Positions 22,456 through 30,344 of a stretch of DNA of 35,556 bases are shown piece by piece. The number at the start of each line of letters is the position of its first letter. The first letter of the stretch is position 1. Location: the NCBI GenBank assembly GCA_934590165.1, contig CAKTOO010000026.1, positions 1-35,556 of the forward strand, given 5' to 3'. The stretch comes from an uncultured Dysosmobacter sp. Lineage in GTDB: Bacteria > Bacillota > Clostridia > Oscillospirales > Oscillospiraceae. Made by a program: the position numbers and the translations under genes. Below the pieces are notes generated by a model. The model was given only the letters and a program-made list of their open reading frames with translations. It had not been told where the DNA came from and made no database searches.

Positions 22456-23247
22456 TTACTGGCGGACCTCCAGGAACTCCTGATAGACCTCGCCCCAGAT
22501 GCGGGCCTTCAGGTCCAGGAATTCCTTCTGCATTTTCAGGTCCTGGGTGCGGGGATAGGGCAGATCGATGTCGATAACGGTCTTGATGCGGCCGGGGCGG
22601 GCACTCATGACGATGACCTTGGTGCCCAGGATAATGGCCTCCTCCACATCGTGGGTGATGAAGAAGCAGGTCTTCTTCTCCTCCTGCCAGGTGCGGGTCA
22701 GCTCGGACTGAAGCTGGGTGCGGGTCTGGGCGTCCAGGGCGCCGAAGGGTTCGTCCATCAACAGGACCTCCGGCTGGACCGCGTAGGCGCGGGCGATGGC
22801 GACGCGCTGCTTCATACCGCCGGACAGCTCCTTGGGATAAGCGTCCACAAAATCCTCCAGCTGCACCATCTTGATGTACTTCATGGCGATCTCTTTGGCC
22901 TGGTCATCGGGCATTCCCTTCAGCTTCAAGCCGAACATGACGTTTTTGATGACCGTCAGCCAGGGGAACAGGGCGTACTGCTGGAACACCACACCCCGCT
23001 CGGGGCCGGTGCCCTCCACCTTTTTGCCGTTGACGTAAACGGCACCGGAGGTGGGCTCCAGAAGGCCGGCGATGATATTCAGCAGTGTGGATTTGCCGCA
23101 GCCGGAGGGTCCGACCACGCAGATGAACTCGTTTTCATAGATATCCAGGTCCACGCCGTTCAGAGCGACCATTTTGCCCTTGCGGCCGTCGTAGATCTTC
23201 TCCACATGGTTGATCCGGACCTTTACACTTCTCTCTTCTCCTGCCAT
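22456..23247 (-). CDS. Tau/Ssu-type ABC transporter ATP-binding protein
   Basis: The 263-residue ATPase has Walker A VGPSGCGKSTLL near 45, Q-loop VVFQQYALFPWLTV near 87, signature LSGGMKQRVAIARA near 141, Walker B VLLMDEPFGALD near 161 and the switch histidine in FFITHDVEEA near 195. These are all intact. It overlaps the permease gene by 25 bases. It would energise the importer formed with the permease and lipoprotein. Confidence 0.94.
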   Translation of the reverse strand: MAGEERSVKVRINHVEKIYDGRKGKMVALNGVDLDIYENEFICVVGPSGCGKSTLLNIIAGLLEPTSGAVYVNGKKVEGTGPERGVVFQQYALFPWLTVIKNVMFGLKLKGMPDDQAKEIAMKYIKMVQLEDFVDAYPKELSGGMKQRVAIARAYAVQPEVLLMDEPFGALDAQTRTQLQSELTRTWQEEKKTCFFITHDVEEAIILGTKVIVMSARPGRIKTVIDIDLPYPRTQDLKMQKEFLDLKARIWGEVYQEFLEVRQ

Positions 23248-24005
23248 CCTGTGAGCTTCCTTTCTAACGTTTTGATGATCTTTTCAGAGGTGATGCCGAT
23301 GATGCCGATCAAAATGATGTAAAGCAGCATGGGCGCCACTTCAAAGCTGTTGCTGAAGGAACGGATGCGCATACCCATACCGGCGGAGGCACCGGTGGAC
23401 TCAGCGGCGATGAGGGTGGTCAGTGCCACGGAGACGCCCAGGCGGACGGCGGTGAGAATGAAGGGCGTGGTTGCGGGGAACACGACCTTGATGAACAGGT
23501 CCTTGTCCTTGGCGCCCAGCACCCGGGCGGCTTTCAGCAGCGTTTCATCCACGTTGCGCACGCCCTGATAGATGGTGACAGTCATGATGAGGAAGGTGGC
23601 CAGCCAGATCACGATGATCTGAGGCTTGCGGCCCACCCCCGCGGCAATGACCACCAGGGGCACGTAGGCCAACGGGGGGATGTTGCGGATGAACTGGATC
23701 CAGGGCTCCAGAATGTTGCGGACCGGCAGGTACCATGCCATCAGGAACGCCACGGGCACGGCGGTCACAAAGCCGAGGGCGAAGCCGGAGACCACGGAAA
23801 TCATACTGCTGATGAAGTCCTCCGCCAGGATGCCCCGCTCGATGACGGTGGCCAGGGCCTTCAAAATCGCGGGGAGGAAGGGGAAGCTGCGGGCGGTCTT
23901 TTCGTTGACAGAAAGGAAGAACCACAGCGCCAGGGCTGCCAGGAAGGAGATGATCAGCCATCCCCAGGCCGGCAATTGGATCTTGCTCTTTTTGTTGTCA
24001 TCCAT
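23223..24005 (-). CDS. Tau/Ssu-type ABC transporter permease
   Basis: The 260-residue protein has six membrane segments and the binding-protein-dependent transport motif with the EAA-like loop around AARVLGAKDKDLFIKVVFPA near residue 170. MDDNKKSKIQL at 24005 is chosen as the start because GGGAGAG lies at suitable distance; a longer frame from 24053 runs into the sulfatase gene. It is 17 bases after the sulfatase stop, so the four genes form one operon. Confidence 0.93.
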   Translation of the reverse strand: MDDNKKSKIQLPAWGWLIISFLAALALWFFLSVNEKTARSFPFLPAILKALATVIERGILAEDFISSMISVVSGFALGFVTAVPVAFLMAWYLPVRNILEPWIQFIRNIPPLAYVPLVVIAAGVGRKPQIIVIWLATFLIMTVTIYQGVRNVDETLLKAARVLGAKDKDLFIKVVFPATTPFILTAVRLGVSVALTTLIAAESTGASAGMGMRIRSFSNSFEVAPMLLYIILIGIIGITSEKIIKTLERKLTGWQEKREV

Positions 24006-24022
24006 ATGAAACTCTCTCCCGT

Positions 24023-25474
24023 TTAATAGAATTCCTTGATCCGGTGGAACCAAGTGCCTGCGGGGTCTTTCAGCTCCTTCATATATTTGGACATGATGTC
24101 CAGATATTTTTTCTTTACATCGGCGTAGGCCGGGTCATAGCACACATTGTGCAGCTGGTACGGGTCCTTCTTCAGGTCGTACAGCTCGCCCCGCTCGCTT
24201 TCGTTGAAGGTCAGCTGGTAGTCGAGGTCCCGGACCATCCGCTGGCGGCCCACATAGAAGTGACTGTGGAACTCGCCGTAAACCTCGGTGCGGCCATTGC
24301 TCTCCTGCTGGCCCATCATCAGGGGCAGGATGCTTTCACCGTCCACCGGCTGGGGAGGCTTGACGCCGGCCACATCCAGAATAGTGGGCATCATCTCCTG
24401 AAGGTAGACGAAGCTGTCGTTATCCTTGGTACCCGCGCCCTTGACCACCATGGGGATGTGGTAGATCTCGTCAAAGGTGAAGGCGCCCTTTTCAATGAGC
24501 TTGTGGGCACCCAAGCAGTCGCCGTGGTCGGCACTGTAAATGATGATGGTGTCATCGTAAAGGCCCTCAGCCTTCAGCTTGTCAACGATCATACCCACCA
24601 TGTCGTCGATCATAGTGCAGTGGCCATAGTAGCGGGCCGCGATCTCCTGGAAGCCCTTCCAGCCGTAATTGCCCAGGCCCCACATCTTCTCGCTGAGGTA
24701 ATAGCCGTAGGGCTTATCCAGCAGGTCATCGCAGTAGCTGGGGTGCTCGGGGATGTCGTTGGGGTCGTACATGGAGTAGTAGGGCTCCGGTACGATGCTG
24801 GGGCTGTGAGGCCCCCAGAAATTGGCCCAGATGAAGAAGGGTTTGTCCTGTTCCTTGGCTTGGTCAATGAGGCGGTTGGTCTCATGGGCCACGAAGTATT
24901 CGATGGTACTCTCCACCGGCCCCTCGTGCTTACAGAACATCTCCTGGATCTGGAGGGCGGAATTGTCCCCCAGGAAGCCATGGGAGACATCAATGTTCTC
25001 AAAGCCGTTCTCCTTTAAATACTCCTCATAGTAATTGGGGGTATTGTCAGGGGGCTGGTCGAAAATCAGGTGAGGAAAGACCCGGCTGCCAGGGAACCCG
25101 TAGCCCATAAAGGGCTTGCCGTCGTCAAAGCCGCATTCCATGGGCGCTTTATTGGGTGTCACGTGCCACTTTCCAGCGTAGCCGCAGTAATAGCCCGCCT
25201 CGTGCATACAGTCGCCCAGGAGAGGCGTGCCCTCCTTGATGTTGGTAAAGTTATCAACGACCCCGTGCTTGTGGGGGTAAAGCCCCGTCATCACGCTGGC
25301 ACGGGAAGGTGCGCAGATCGCCGAACTGGTATAGGCATTGGTGAATTTCATACCCTCCGCCGCCAGCTGGTCGATATGGGGCGTTTTGCAGATTGAATTC
25401 ATCCCATAAGCGCTTACGGTATCCAACCGCTGTTGGTCTGAAAGGATCAGCAGCACGTTTTTGCGTTTTGCCAT
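24023..25474 (-). CDS. Type I sulfatase, cytoplasmic
   Basis: The 483-residue enzyme hydrolyses a sulfate ester. The start of the signature, CAPSRASVMTG, begins at residue 54, so it is a Cys-type sulfatase that needs conversion of Cys54 to formylglycine, in anaerobes by a radical SAM maturase not present in this window. Metal-site elements include LSDQQRLD near 11-18 and SADHGD near 318. No signal peptide is seen after the chosen ATG at 25474 (MAKRKNVLLIL), which has AAAGGAAGAG upstream, so the substrate must first be imported. Being the first gene of an operon with a Tau/Ssu-like importer fits this well. The substrate is unknown; choline sulfate or an aryl sulfate would be candidates. Confidence 0.92.
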   Translation of the reverse strand: MAKRKNVLLILSDQQRLDTVSAYGMNSICKTPHIDQLAAEGMKFTNAYTSSAICAPSRASVMTGLYPHKHGVVDNFTNIKEGTPLLGDCMHEAGYYCGYAGKWHVTPNKAPMECGFDDGKPFMGYGFPGSRVFPHLIFDQPPDNTPNYYEEYLKENGFENIDVSHGFLGDNSALQIQEMFCKHEGPVESTIEYFVAHETNRLIDQAKEQDKPFFIWANFWGPHSPSIVPEPYYSMYDPNDIPEHPSYCDDLLDKPYGYYLSEKMWGLGNYGWKGFQEIAARYYGHCTMIDDMVGMIVDKLKAEGLYDDTIIIYSADHGDCLGAHKLIEKGAFTFDEIYHIPMVVKGAGTKDNDSFVYLQEMMPTILDVAGVKPPQPVDGESILPLMMGQQESNGRTEVYGEFHSHFYVGRQRMVRDLDYQLTFNESERGELYDLKKDPYQLHNVCYDPAYADVKKKYLDIMSKYMKELKDPAGTWFHRIKEFY

Positions 25475-25544
25475 GGCCTCTCTTCCTTTCCTGCTGCTTC
25501 GGGCCTGCCGGGCGTCGTTCAAAACAGCAAAATATTTTTTGATT

Positions 25545-25573
25545 ATATTAGCATTTTTTGAACAAACTGTCAA
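25545..25573 (-). promoter_or_regulatory. Sigma-A promoter of the sulfatase operon
   Basis: On the minus strand TTGACA (25573-25568) is followed after 17 bases by TAATAT (25550-25545), within an AT-rich stretch. The leader is about 65 bases. Confidence 0.8.
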
Positions 25574-25773
25574 ATTCATTTAAACCGTTTACGCAAGCCC
25601 TCATGGTTCCCCCAACGTAAGCAAAACGGGGTATTTTCTAGTTTTTTCCTGTTTCAGATCATTTTCACAGACTGTTGCCGCTTCAAAAAAACTCTTTCCC
25701 CACCGCCTCCGCAAAGGTCCGCCGGGTTCCGGGAGTCAGCGGACGCCGCTCCCACGCAGTTTCTCCACAGTGG

Positions 25774-25802
25774 ATGACAAAGCGGTTTCTTTGTGATATA
25801 GT
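25774..25802 (+). promoter_or_regulatory. Promoter of the ROK-like kinase gene
   Basis: ATGACA (25774-25779) and TATAGT (25797-25802) are 17 bases apart, and TG precedes the -10 as an extension. It fits a start point near 25809. Confidence 0.65.
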
Positions 25803-25811
25803 AAATAAAAA

Positions 25812-25828
25812 CCGGCAGATTCTGCCGG
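25812..25828 (+). promoter_or_regulatory. Hairpin at the 5' end of the kinase mRNA
   Basis: CCGGCAGATTCTGCCGG forms a 7-bp stem with a 3-base loop right at the predicted transcript start. Such terminal stems often stabilise mRNA; no T-run follows. Confidence 0.5.
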
Positions 25829-25854
25829 AAAACATCAACGTAGGAGGATGCACC

Positions 25855-27231
25855 ATGGAACGATTTGGGATCCCTGTTGAAGTAAAGCACGCCCCTGTTT
25901 TGGACCCGGAGTTTATCCCCATGCTGAAATTCAACCGCGCTTTTCTGCGGGATGCGAAAAAACCGGTCTCCGTCGCCGTTGAGCGGGCGGACGGCCAGAT
26001 GGCTACCACTCATACCTATATTCACGGCACGCCGGAGATGGCGGAAGCCGACCGCTATTATATCGACCGCCTGGTAAAGACCGCCCTGTGGATGAAGGGC
26101 GGCTATAAGATCTACGTGGACGACCAGGGCCTGTACGACTATCTGCGCAGCGTTTACTGCAAGGGCGGCGAGCGGGAATTTGACTGGGATTTCATGGCAA
26201 ACATTTTTGAGCACCCCTTTGAGGTGGTCTTGACGGACAAGGTCCCTGAGAGCCGGGACTGCCCCAAGGCCATGGGCGGCCATCTGAAGGGCTGCCGCAT
26301 CGGCTTTGACGCCGGCGGCTCTGACCGGAAGGTCTCCGCCGTCATTGACGGCGAAACGGTCTTTTCCGAGGAGGTCGTCTGGCTGCCCAAGGTCAACCCG
26401 GACCCGGAGTATCATTACCAGGGCATCGTCTCCGCTCTGAAGTCCGCCGCGGCCCACATGCCCCGGGTGGACGCGGTGGGCGTCAGCTCCGCCGGCATCT
26501 ACATCAATGACCGCACCATGAGCGCCTCCCTGTTCCTGAAGGTCCCCAAGGAGTTGTATGAGTCCAAGGTGAAAAATATCTTTATCCGCGCCATCACGGA
26601 CACCTTCGGCAACGTGCCCTACGCTGTGGCCAACGACGGCGACGTGTCCGCCCTGGCCGGCACCATGAGTCTGAACGACAACAACGTGCTGGGCATCGCC
26701 ATGGGCACCAGCGAGGCCGTGGGCTATGTCAACGAGGACGGCTGCATCACCGGCTGGCTCAACGAGCTGGCCTTCGTCCCCGTGGACGCCAACCCCGCCG
26801 CCATGCGGGACGAGTGGTCCGGCGACATTGGCTGCGGTGTAAAGTATTTCTGCCAGGACGGTGTCAACAAGCTGGCCCCCCGGGCGGGCATCAAGTTGGA
26901 TGAAAACGCCTCCCCCGCCGAAAAGCTGAAGGTCACCCAGAAGCTGATGGAAAGCGACGATCCCCGGGCGGTGCAGGTATATGAGTCCATTGGCACCTAT
27001 CTGGGACACACCCTGGCTTATTACTATGAGCACTACGGTTTCCGCTATGTGCTGCTGCTGGGCCGTGTCATGAGCGGTAAGGGCGGCGACCTGCTGCTGG
27101 CCACCTGCCGCGAGGTTCTCGACGATGAATATCCCGAGTACGCGGATAAGATCCTCCTGACTCTGCCGGATGAAAAGTTCCGCCGCGTGGGCCAGTCCAT
27201 GGCTGCCGCCAGCTTGCCGGAGCTTTCCTGA
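25855..27231 (+). CDS. ROK-like sugar kinase (ASKHA superfamily)
   Basis: The 458-residue protein has an N-terminal part of about 140 residues that I do not recognise, then an actin-like ATPase core: phosphate-1 loop IGFDAGGSDRKVSAVIDG near 146-163, VGVSSAGIYIN near 210, the catalytic-type NDGDVSALAG near 260 and the second phosphate loop GIAMGTSEAVGYV near 281. These fit ROK-type kinases, although the canonical ROK zinc-finger signature is not obvious. It is longer than usual ROK kinases (about 300). The ATG at 25855 follows GTAGGAGG. The decayed paralogue lay beside sialic-acid genes, so an amino sugar such as ManNAc or GlcNAc is a possible substrate; this is inference. It stands alone between promoter and terminator. 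Confidence 0.65.
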   Translation: MERFGIPVEVKHAPVLDPEFIPMLKFNRAFLRDAKKPVSVAVERADGQMATTHTYIHGTPEMAEADRYYIDRLVKTALWMKGGYKIYVDDQGLYDYLRSVYCKGGEREFDWDFMANIFEHPFEVVLTDKVPESRDCPKAMGGHLKGCRIGFDAGGSDRKVSAVIDGETVFSEEVVWLPKVNPDPEYHYQGIVSALKSAAAHMPRVDAVGVSSAGIYINDRTMSASLFLKVPKELYESKVKNIFIRAITDTFGNVPYAVANDGDVSALAGTMSLNDNNVLGIAMGTSEAVGYVNEDGCITGWLNELAFVPVDANPAAMRDEWSGDIGCGVKYFCQDGVNKLAPRAGIKLDENASPAEKLKVTQKLMESDDPRAVQVYESIGTYLGHTLAYYYEHYGFRYVLLLGRVMSGKGGDLLLATCREVLDDEYPEYADKILLTLPDEKFRRVGQSMAAASLPELS

Positions 27232-27278
27232 GACGCATAAAAATGCTTACCGGCTTATAAAACCTAAGAACAAAAAAA

Positions 27279-27307
27279 CCGCAGGCCGAAAGGCCTGCGG
27301 CTTTTTC
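27279..27307 (+). terminator. Rho-independent terminator of the kinase gene
   Basis: CCGCAGGCC and GGCCTGCGG pair around a GAAA tetraloop and are followed by CTTTTT. Confidence 0.95.
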
Positions 27308-27322
27308 TTGGAGTTTTTCGCT

Positions 27323-27361
27323 TAGTACATGCCGCCCTTACGGGACGCATTTTCTGAAATT
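27323..27361 (-). other. Possible att-site scrap: displaced 3' end of a host gene
   Basis: Minus-strand codons ISENASRKGGMY and a TAA (27325-27323) follow a TGA. This looks like a real protein C-terminus with no gene body. It lies at the boundary of the integrated element, beside the integrase gene, as expected where a tyrosine recombinase has inserted into the 3' end of a gene and left the old tail behind. The gene was not recognised. Confidence 0.4.
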
Positions 27362-27416
27362 CAGTATTCTTGCGGCAAAATGTCATGCTTTCAGCAAAAA
27401 TCGCAGAAATATCAAA

Positions 27417-27542
27417 CTAATCTTCCGGTAATGTTGCATCCCGATTTAAGACCAAGTCACGTAATTCTCCATAAATCTCCGCATATTCACGGACAAAGTG
27501 TGTAAGTTGTGTGTAAGCTTCGCAATGAGAAAAATGCTGTGA
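27417..27542 (-). other. Open frame continuing in phase after the integrase stop
   Basis: Directly after the TGA of the integrase the same frame continues for 41 codons (including EAYTQLTHFVREYAEIYGEL, then RDLVLNRDATLPED) to a TAG at 27419-27417. The composition looks protein-like. It may be a lost C-terminal extension of the integrase, a read-through product, or chance. Confidence 0.3.
27498..27517 (-). repeat. Two 9-bp direct repeats, 11-bp period (candidate integrase arm sites)
   Basis: CTTACACAC occurs twice on the minus strand (27517-27509 and 27506-27498), one helical turn apart, between the integrase gene and the presumed att site. Tn916-type integrases bind short direct repeats of this kind with their N-terminal domain. 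Confidence 0.4.
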
Positions 27543-28703
27543 TCACAGGGCTTCAGCGATCTGTCGGAACGCCCGTTCCGCTGACTCAAAATCGCTATGT
27601 GTGTAAACGTCCAGTGTCACGCTGGCAGTTGAATGGCCCATCAGGTATTGCAGACTTTTGACATCCAGCATCGCCTGTTGTGCATTGGTGCAGAAGGTAT
27701 GCCGCAAGACATGGGGCGTCACGCTGGGAAGCGTGTTCCCATGCTTCTTGACATACTTCCGCTGCATTCCACGCATATAGTTCTCCAGATGCATGGCAAC
27801 CTTCGGCTTACCGTCTTTATCCAAAAACAAGAAGCCGCTGTATCCATCCACCATCATTTCTACCTTGGGATGCCCACGGTTTTCCAGCACGCGGCGGAAA
27901 GCCATATAGACGGTATCCGTCATAGGAATGCTGCGGTTGCCGCTGCTGGTCTTTGGCGGAGCGACGAAATAGGGCTTGTCTGCCGTGCGGCATAACTGCT
28001 TATGGATGTGGATACATCGTCGGTCGAAGTCGATGTCTGCCTTGGTCAGGCCATAGAGTTCACTGACACGCAGCCCAGTCCCCAGCAGGATCACAATATC
28101 ATCATAGTAGTTGTCCTTACCATGATCTCGGATGAATTGCAGATACCGCTCCTGCTGGGCTTTGGTCAATGCGCTTCGCACATACGCATCATTGGGGATC
28201 ACATCGGACAGCTTGAACTTGAATGGATTTTTCCGAATCATATCATCATCGACTGCCATTTCAAAGGCTGGCCGGAGAACACTTTGCAGAATGCCAATCG
28301 TGTTCTGCTTCAAGCCCTTGTCATGCAGGGAAACGAACCATCCCTTCCCATCAGACAGGCGGACGCTGCGTATCATTCGGCATCCAAACGGATCCGTATG
28401 GATGCGATTGATAGCAGAGCCATAGGCCCTCATGGAGTTTTCTTTCAGCCCTCGACGCAGGTTGATATACCGGTCCACCAATTCAGCCACGGTGATCTCG
28501 CCGCCGGCATAGTCGATTCCGTCCAACAGGTCACGCTGGATTACTTCTTCTTTTTGCCGAAGTTCCTCCAGCGTGGGGGCGTAGACATAGCACCATTTCT
28601 TTTCACCGTTCCTGTGATAGCGATAAAAATAGGTTTTATTTGGGCGCTGGCCCTCGCCTGAGCGAAAGATGCGCCCTTTCTTATCCTTGCGCTTTTCGGA
28701 CAA
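27543..28703 (-). CDS. Tn916-type tyrosine integrase
   Basis: The 386-residue recombinase inserts and excises the element. It has an N-terminal arm-binding region (about 1-70, KTYFYRYHRNGEKKWCYVYA), a SAM-like core-binding domain (about 75-165) and a catalytic domain with arginine in GTGLRVSELYGL, HVLRHTF and the nucleophile tyrosine in GHSTASVTLDVYTH. The start is a TTG at 28703 supported by AAAGGAG at 7 bases; no better ATG exists upstream. It sits at the left end of the element with the excisionase gene behind it, as in Tn916 relatives. Confidence 0.95.
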   Translation of the reverse strand: MSEKRKDKKGRIFRSGEGQRPNKTYFYRYHRNGEKKWCYVYAPTLEELRQKEEVIQRDLLDGIDYAGGEITVAELVDRYINLRRGLKENSMRAYGSAINRIHTDPFGCRMIRSVRLSDGKGWFVSLHDKGLKQNTIGILQSVLRPAFEMAVDDDMIRKNPFKFKLSDVIPNDAYVRSALTKAQQERYLQFIRDHGKDNYYDDIVILLGTGLRVSELYGLTKADIDFDRRCIHIHKQLCRTADKPYFVAPPKTSSGNRSIPMTDTVYMAFRRVLENRGHPKVEMMVDGYSGFLFLDKDGKPKVAMHLENYMRGMQRKYVKKHGNTLPSVTPHVLRHTFCTNAQQAMLDVKSLQYLMGHSTASVTLDVYTHSDFESAERAFRQIAEAL

Positions 28704-28781
28704 TTCTTCGCTCCTTTCTGCCGGAAAGCGCTTAACACGGTATGTCTATACTATACATCATGTTTCTGTCGTTTTCCATGT

Positions 28782-28979
28782 CTAAATTGAATATGAGGAC
28801 TCCAAATATTTTTCAAGGGCTTTTCTTTTGATTAACCGCTTGCTGCCGTTCCACAGCACAAACGGGCAATTTTCATCATTGGTCATATCCCGCAGCTTAT
28901 TGATACCGATGCCGAAGTAGGCTGTGGCTTCTTCAAGGCTCAGATTAGCCTTTTCCCACACAGGGACTTTATCCTCCAT
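28782..28979 (-). CDS. Excisionase-like small DNA-binding protein
   Basis: The 65-residue protein MEDKVPVWEKANLSLEEATA continues with YFGIGINKLRDMTNDENCPF and VLWNGSKRLIKRKALEKYLE. It resembles Tn916 Xis: a helix-turn-helix followed by a basic wing. It would bend DNA and direct the integrase toward excision. ATG at 28979 follows GGTGAG and overlaps the end of the upstream gene by 11 bases. A longer frame from 29006 runs into that gene. Confidence 0.85.
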   Translation of the reverse strand: MEDKVPVWEKANLSLEEATAYFGIGINKLRDMTNDENCPFVLWNGSKRLIKRKALEKYLESSYSI

Positions 28980-30027
28980 CCGGCTCACCGCCCTTCTCCA
29001 TATCAAAGTCCAGCAGCCATTTGTCGGGGATCGTGATCAGATCAGGCCCTGTGTTGCAGATCCGTTTTACAACATCTGCCTGGCACGAGAACAATCCACC
29101 TCTATTCAATTCTGTCCTCATTTGTTTTCCCGTTTTCAAGGCGTACGCCTCCGAAAGCAACTCCAGACTGAACAGATACGGCGGAAGCATAGATGTTTTG
29201 CAAATGCCGTTTTGCTGTAAATACCGCTGAAACCAATACAGCACCATTTCATCCAGCGCCAGTTCCATCAGCCGCAATCCCATCTCATCCACAGTGAAAT
29301 AATGGAAGCTGCTGTTTTTGCTGAAGTGGATCAGACGGCTGCGCGAGTTTACCCCATGAGCCATCAGATTTTCGATCAGGTCCCACTTATCACCAAGAAG
29401 GATCGAACTTCCGCATGTCCGACCATATCCTAACGGCGAGGAATCAACCCGATCGAGAAACATCCGCTCTGCTTCCTCCGACCAAAGCAAGTTGCCGTCG
29501 CCAAGATAATAAACCGGGTAATAGTAATACCTGCTCACAAAAATGCCTGATAATCTGGCTCCCTTGTTATCCCATCCATACTTTTGGGCCAGCTCATAGG
29601 CGCTGAAATAGATGAGTTGCTCTCCCGTAGCGGACTCTTTCTGACTCCCAGGCTGCCAGATAGCCCCGAGCTTCATTGCGGCCAGCAGGCAGGCCGCACC
29701 GCGGTGAAGCCGCAGTGTTTTCTTCCAGCTGCCATGCCCATCCTCCGGAGCCAGCGCATGACTGCGGACACGCTGCGCCCGCCCAGGGCTGACCCGCTGG
29801 AGCTGTTTCAATCCCGATTCCGTCAGGCTCAGCGAGCGGACGATCCTGCGGCGATAACCCTTCATACGCCGCTCCTTCAAGTAACCCTCCCGTATTAGCG
29901 CTGTCACCACACGCCGATTATAGTCATAATATCCCGGCAGCGTTTTTACCAGAGAAACCGGCACTTCGCCGCACAGGCCTATAAAATCCAGCAGCTTTAC
30001 TGCCATACATCCATTCTTTAATTGCAT
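28969..30027 (-). CDS. Element-borne winged-helix protein of unknown function
   Basis: The 352-residue protein begins MQLKNGCMAVKLLDFIGLCG. Residues about 10-75 look like a winged helix (VSLVKTLPGYYDYNRRVVTA, LIREGYLKERR, LSLTESGLKQLQ) similar to replication-relaxation or MarR-like domains. The rest has no motif I know; it is rich in aromatic residues (SRYYYYPVYYLGDG). ATG at 30027 is chosen, with GAGGATG upstream; a TTG three bases earlier is possible. It is coupled to the excisionase gene, so it may act in replication, mobilisation or control of excision. Confidence 0.6.
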   Translation of the reverse strand: MQLKNGCMAVKLLDFIGLCGEVPVSLVKTLPGYYDYNRRVVTALIREGYLKERRMKGYRRRIVRSLSLTESGLKQLQRVSPGRAQRVRSHALAPEDGHGSWKKTLRLHRGAACLLAAMKLGAIWQPGSQKESATGEQLIYFSAYELAQKYGWDNKGARLSGIFVSRYYYYPVYYLGDGNLLWSEEAERMFLDRVDSSPLGYGRTCGSSILLGDKWDLIENLMAHGVNSRSRLIHFSKNSSFHYFTVDEMGLRLMELALDEMVLYWFQRYLQQNGICKTSMLPPYLFSLELLSEAYALKTGKQMRTELNRGGLFSCQADVVKRICNTGPDLITIPDKWLLDFDMEKGGEPDGG

Positions 30028-30344
30028 CAATACATCCTCGTTCCTAATCGATCAATTACTCTCTCAACAGTACGTCCAGCCGACTCACAGAGACAAACAG
30101 AAAGCCTGATCAGCAAGGCTGCCGGACGCTTCACACTCGCAGCCTATGATAGGCAAGCATACTTATCTCAGGCTGCCGGAACGCCCTCTTTACCGTTATC
30201 TAAAGTCCTTACCCTATAACCCCCACCCCCGACTGTTTTTAAGGCCGAGAGTCCTTGCGCCGCAAGGATTTTTCCCTGGTTCACGGCACCGAAAATCTGC
30301 ACTGCCATTTGAACAGGAATTGGTAGTCGTTTTCGGGCCACCGC
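30028..30344. other. 317-bp gene-free region of the element with repeats and a hairpin
   Basis: No gene is visible. GGCTGCCGGA occurs twice in direct orientation (about 30116-30125 and 30172-30181), followed by CGC or ACGC. A perfect TCCTTGCG/CGCAAGGA stem with TTTTT on the plus strand lies at 30252-30273, and a C-rich tract at 30221-30232. This could be an origin of transfer or replication, or a long leader. Assignment is open. Confidence 0.4.

Noticed and set aside
25675..25854. Upstream extension of the ROK-like kinase frame
   Set aside because: It runs through the promoter and leader hairpin, and the ATG at 25855 has a strong ribosome site.
27318..27345. C-terminal GGMY suggesting a groEL 3' end
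   Set aside because: The preceding residues SENASRK do not fit the GGM repeats of GroEL, so the gene was left unidentified.
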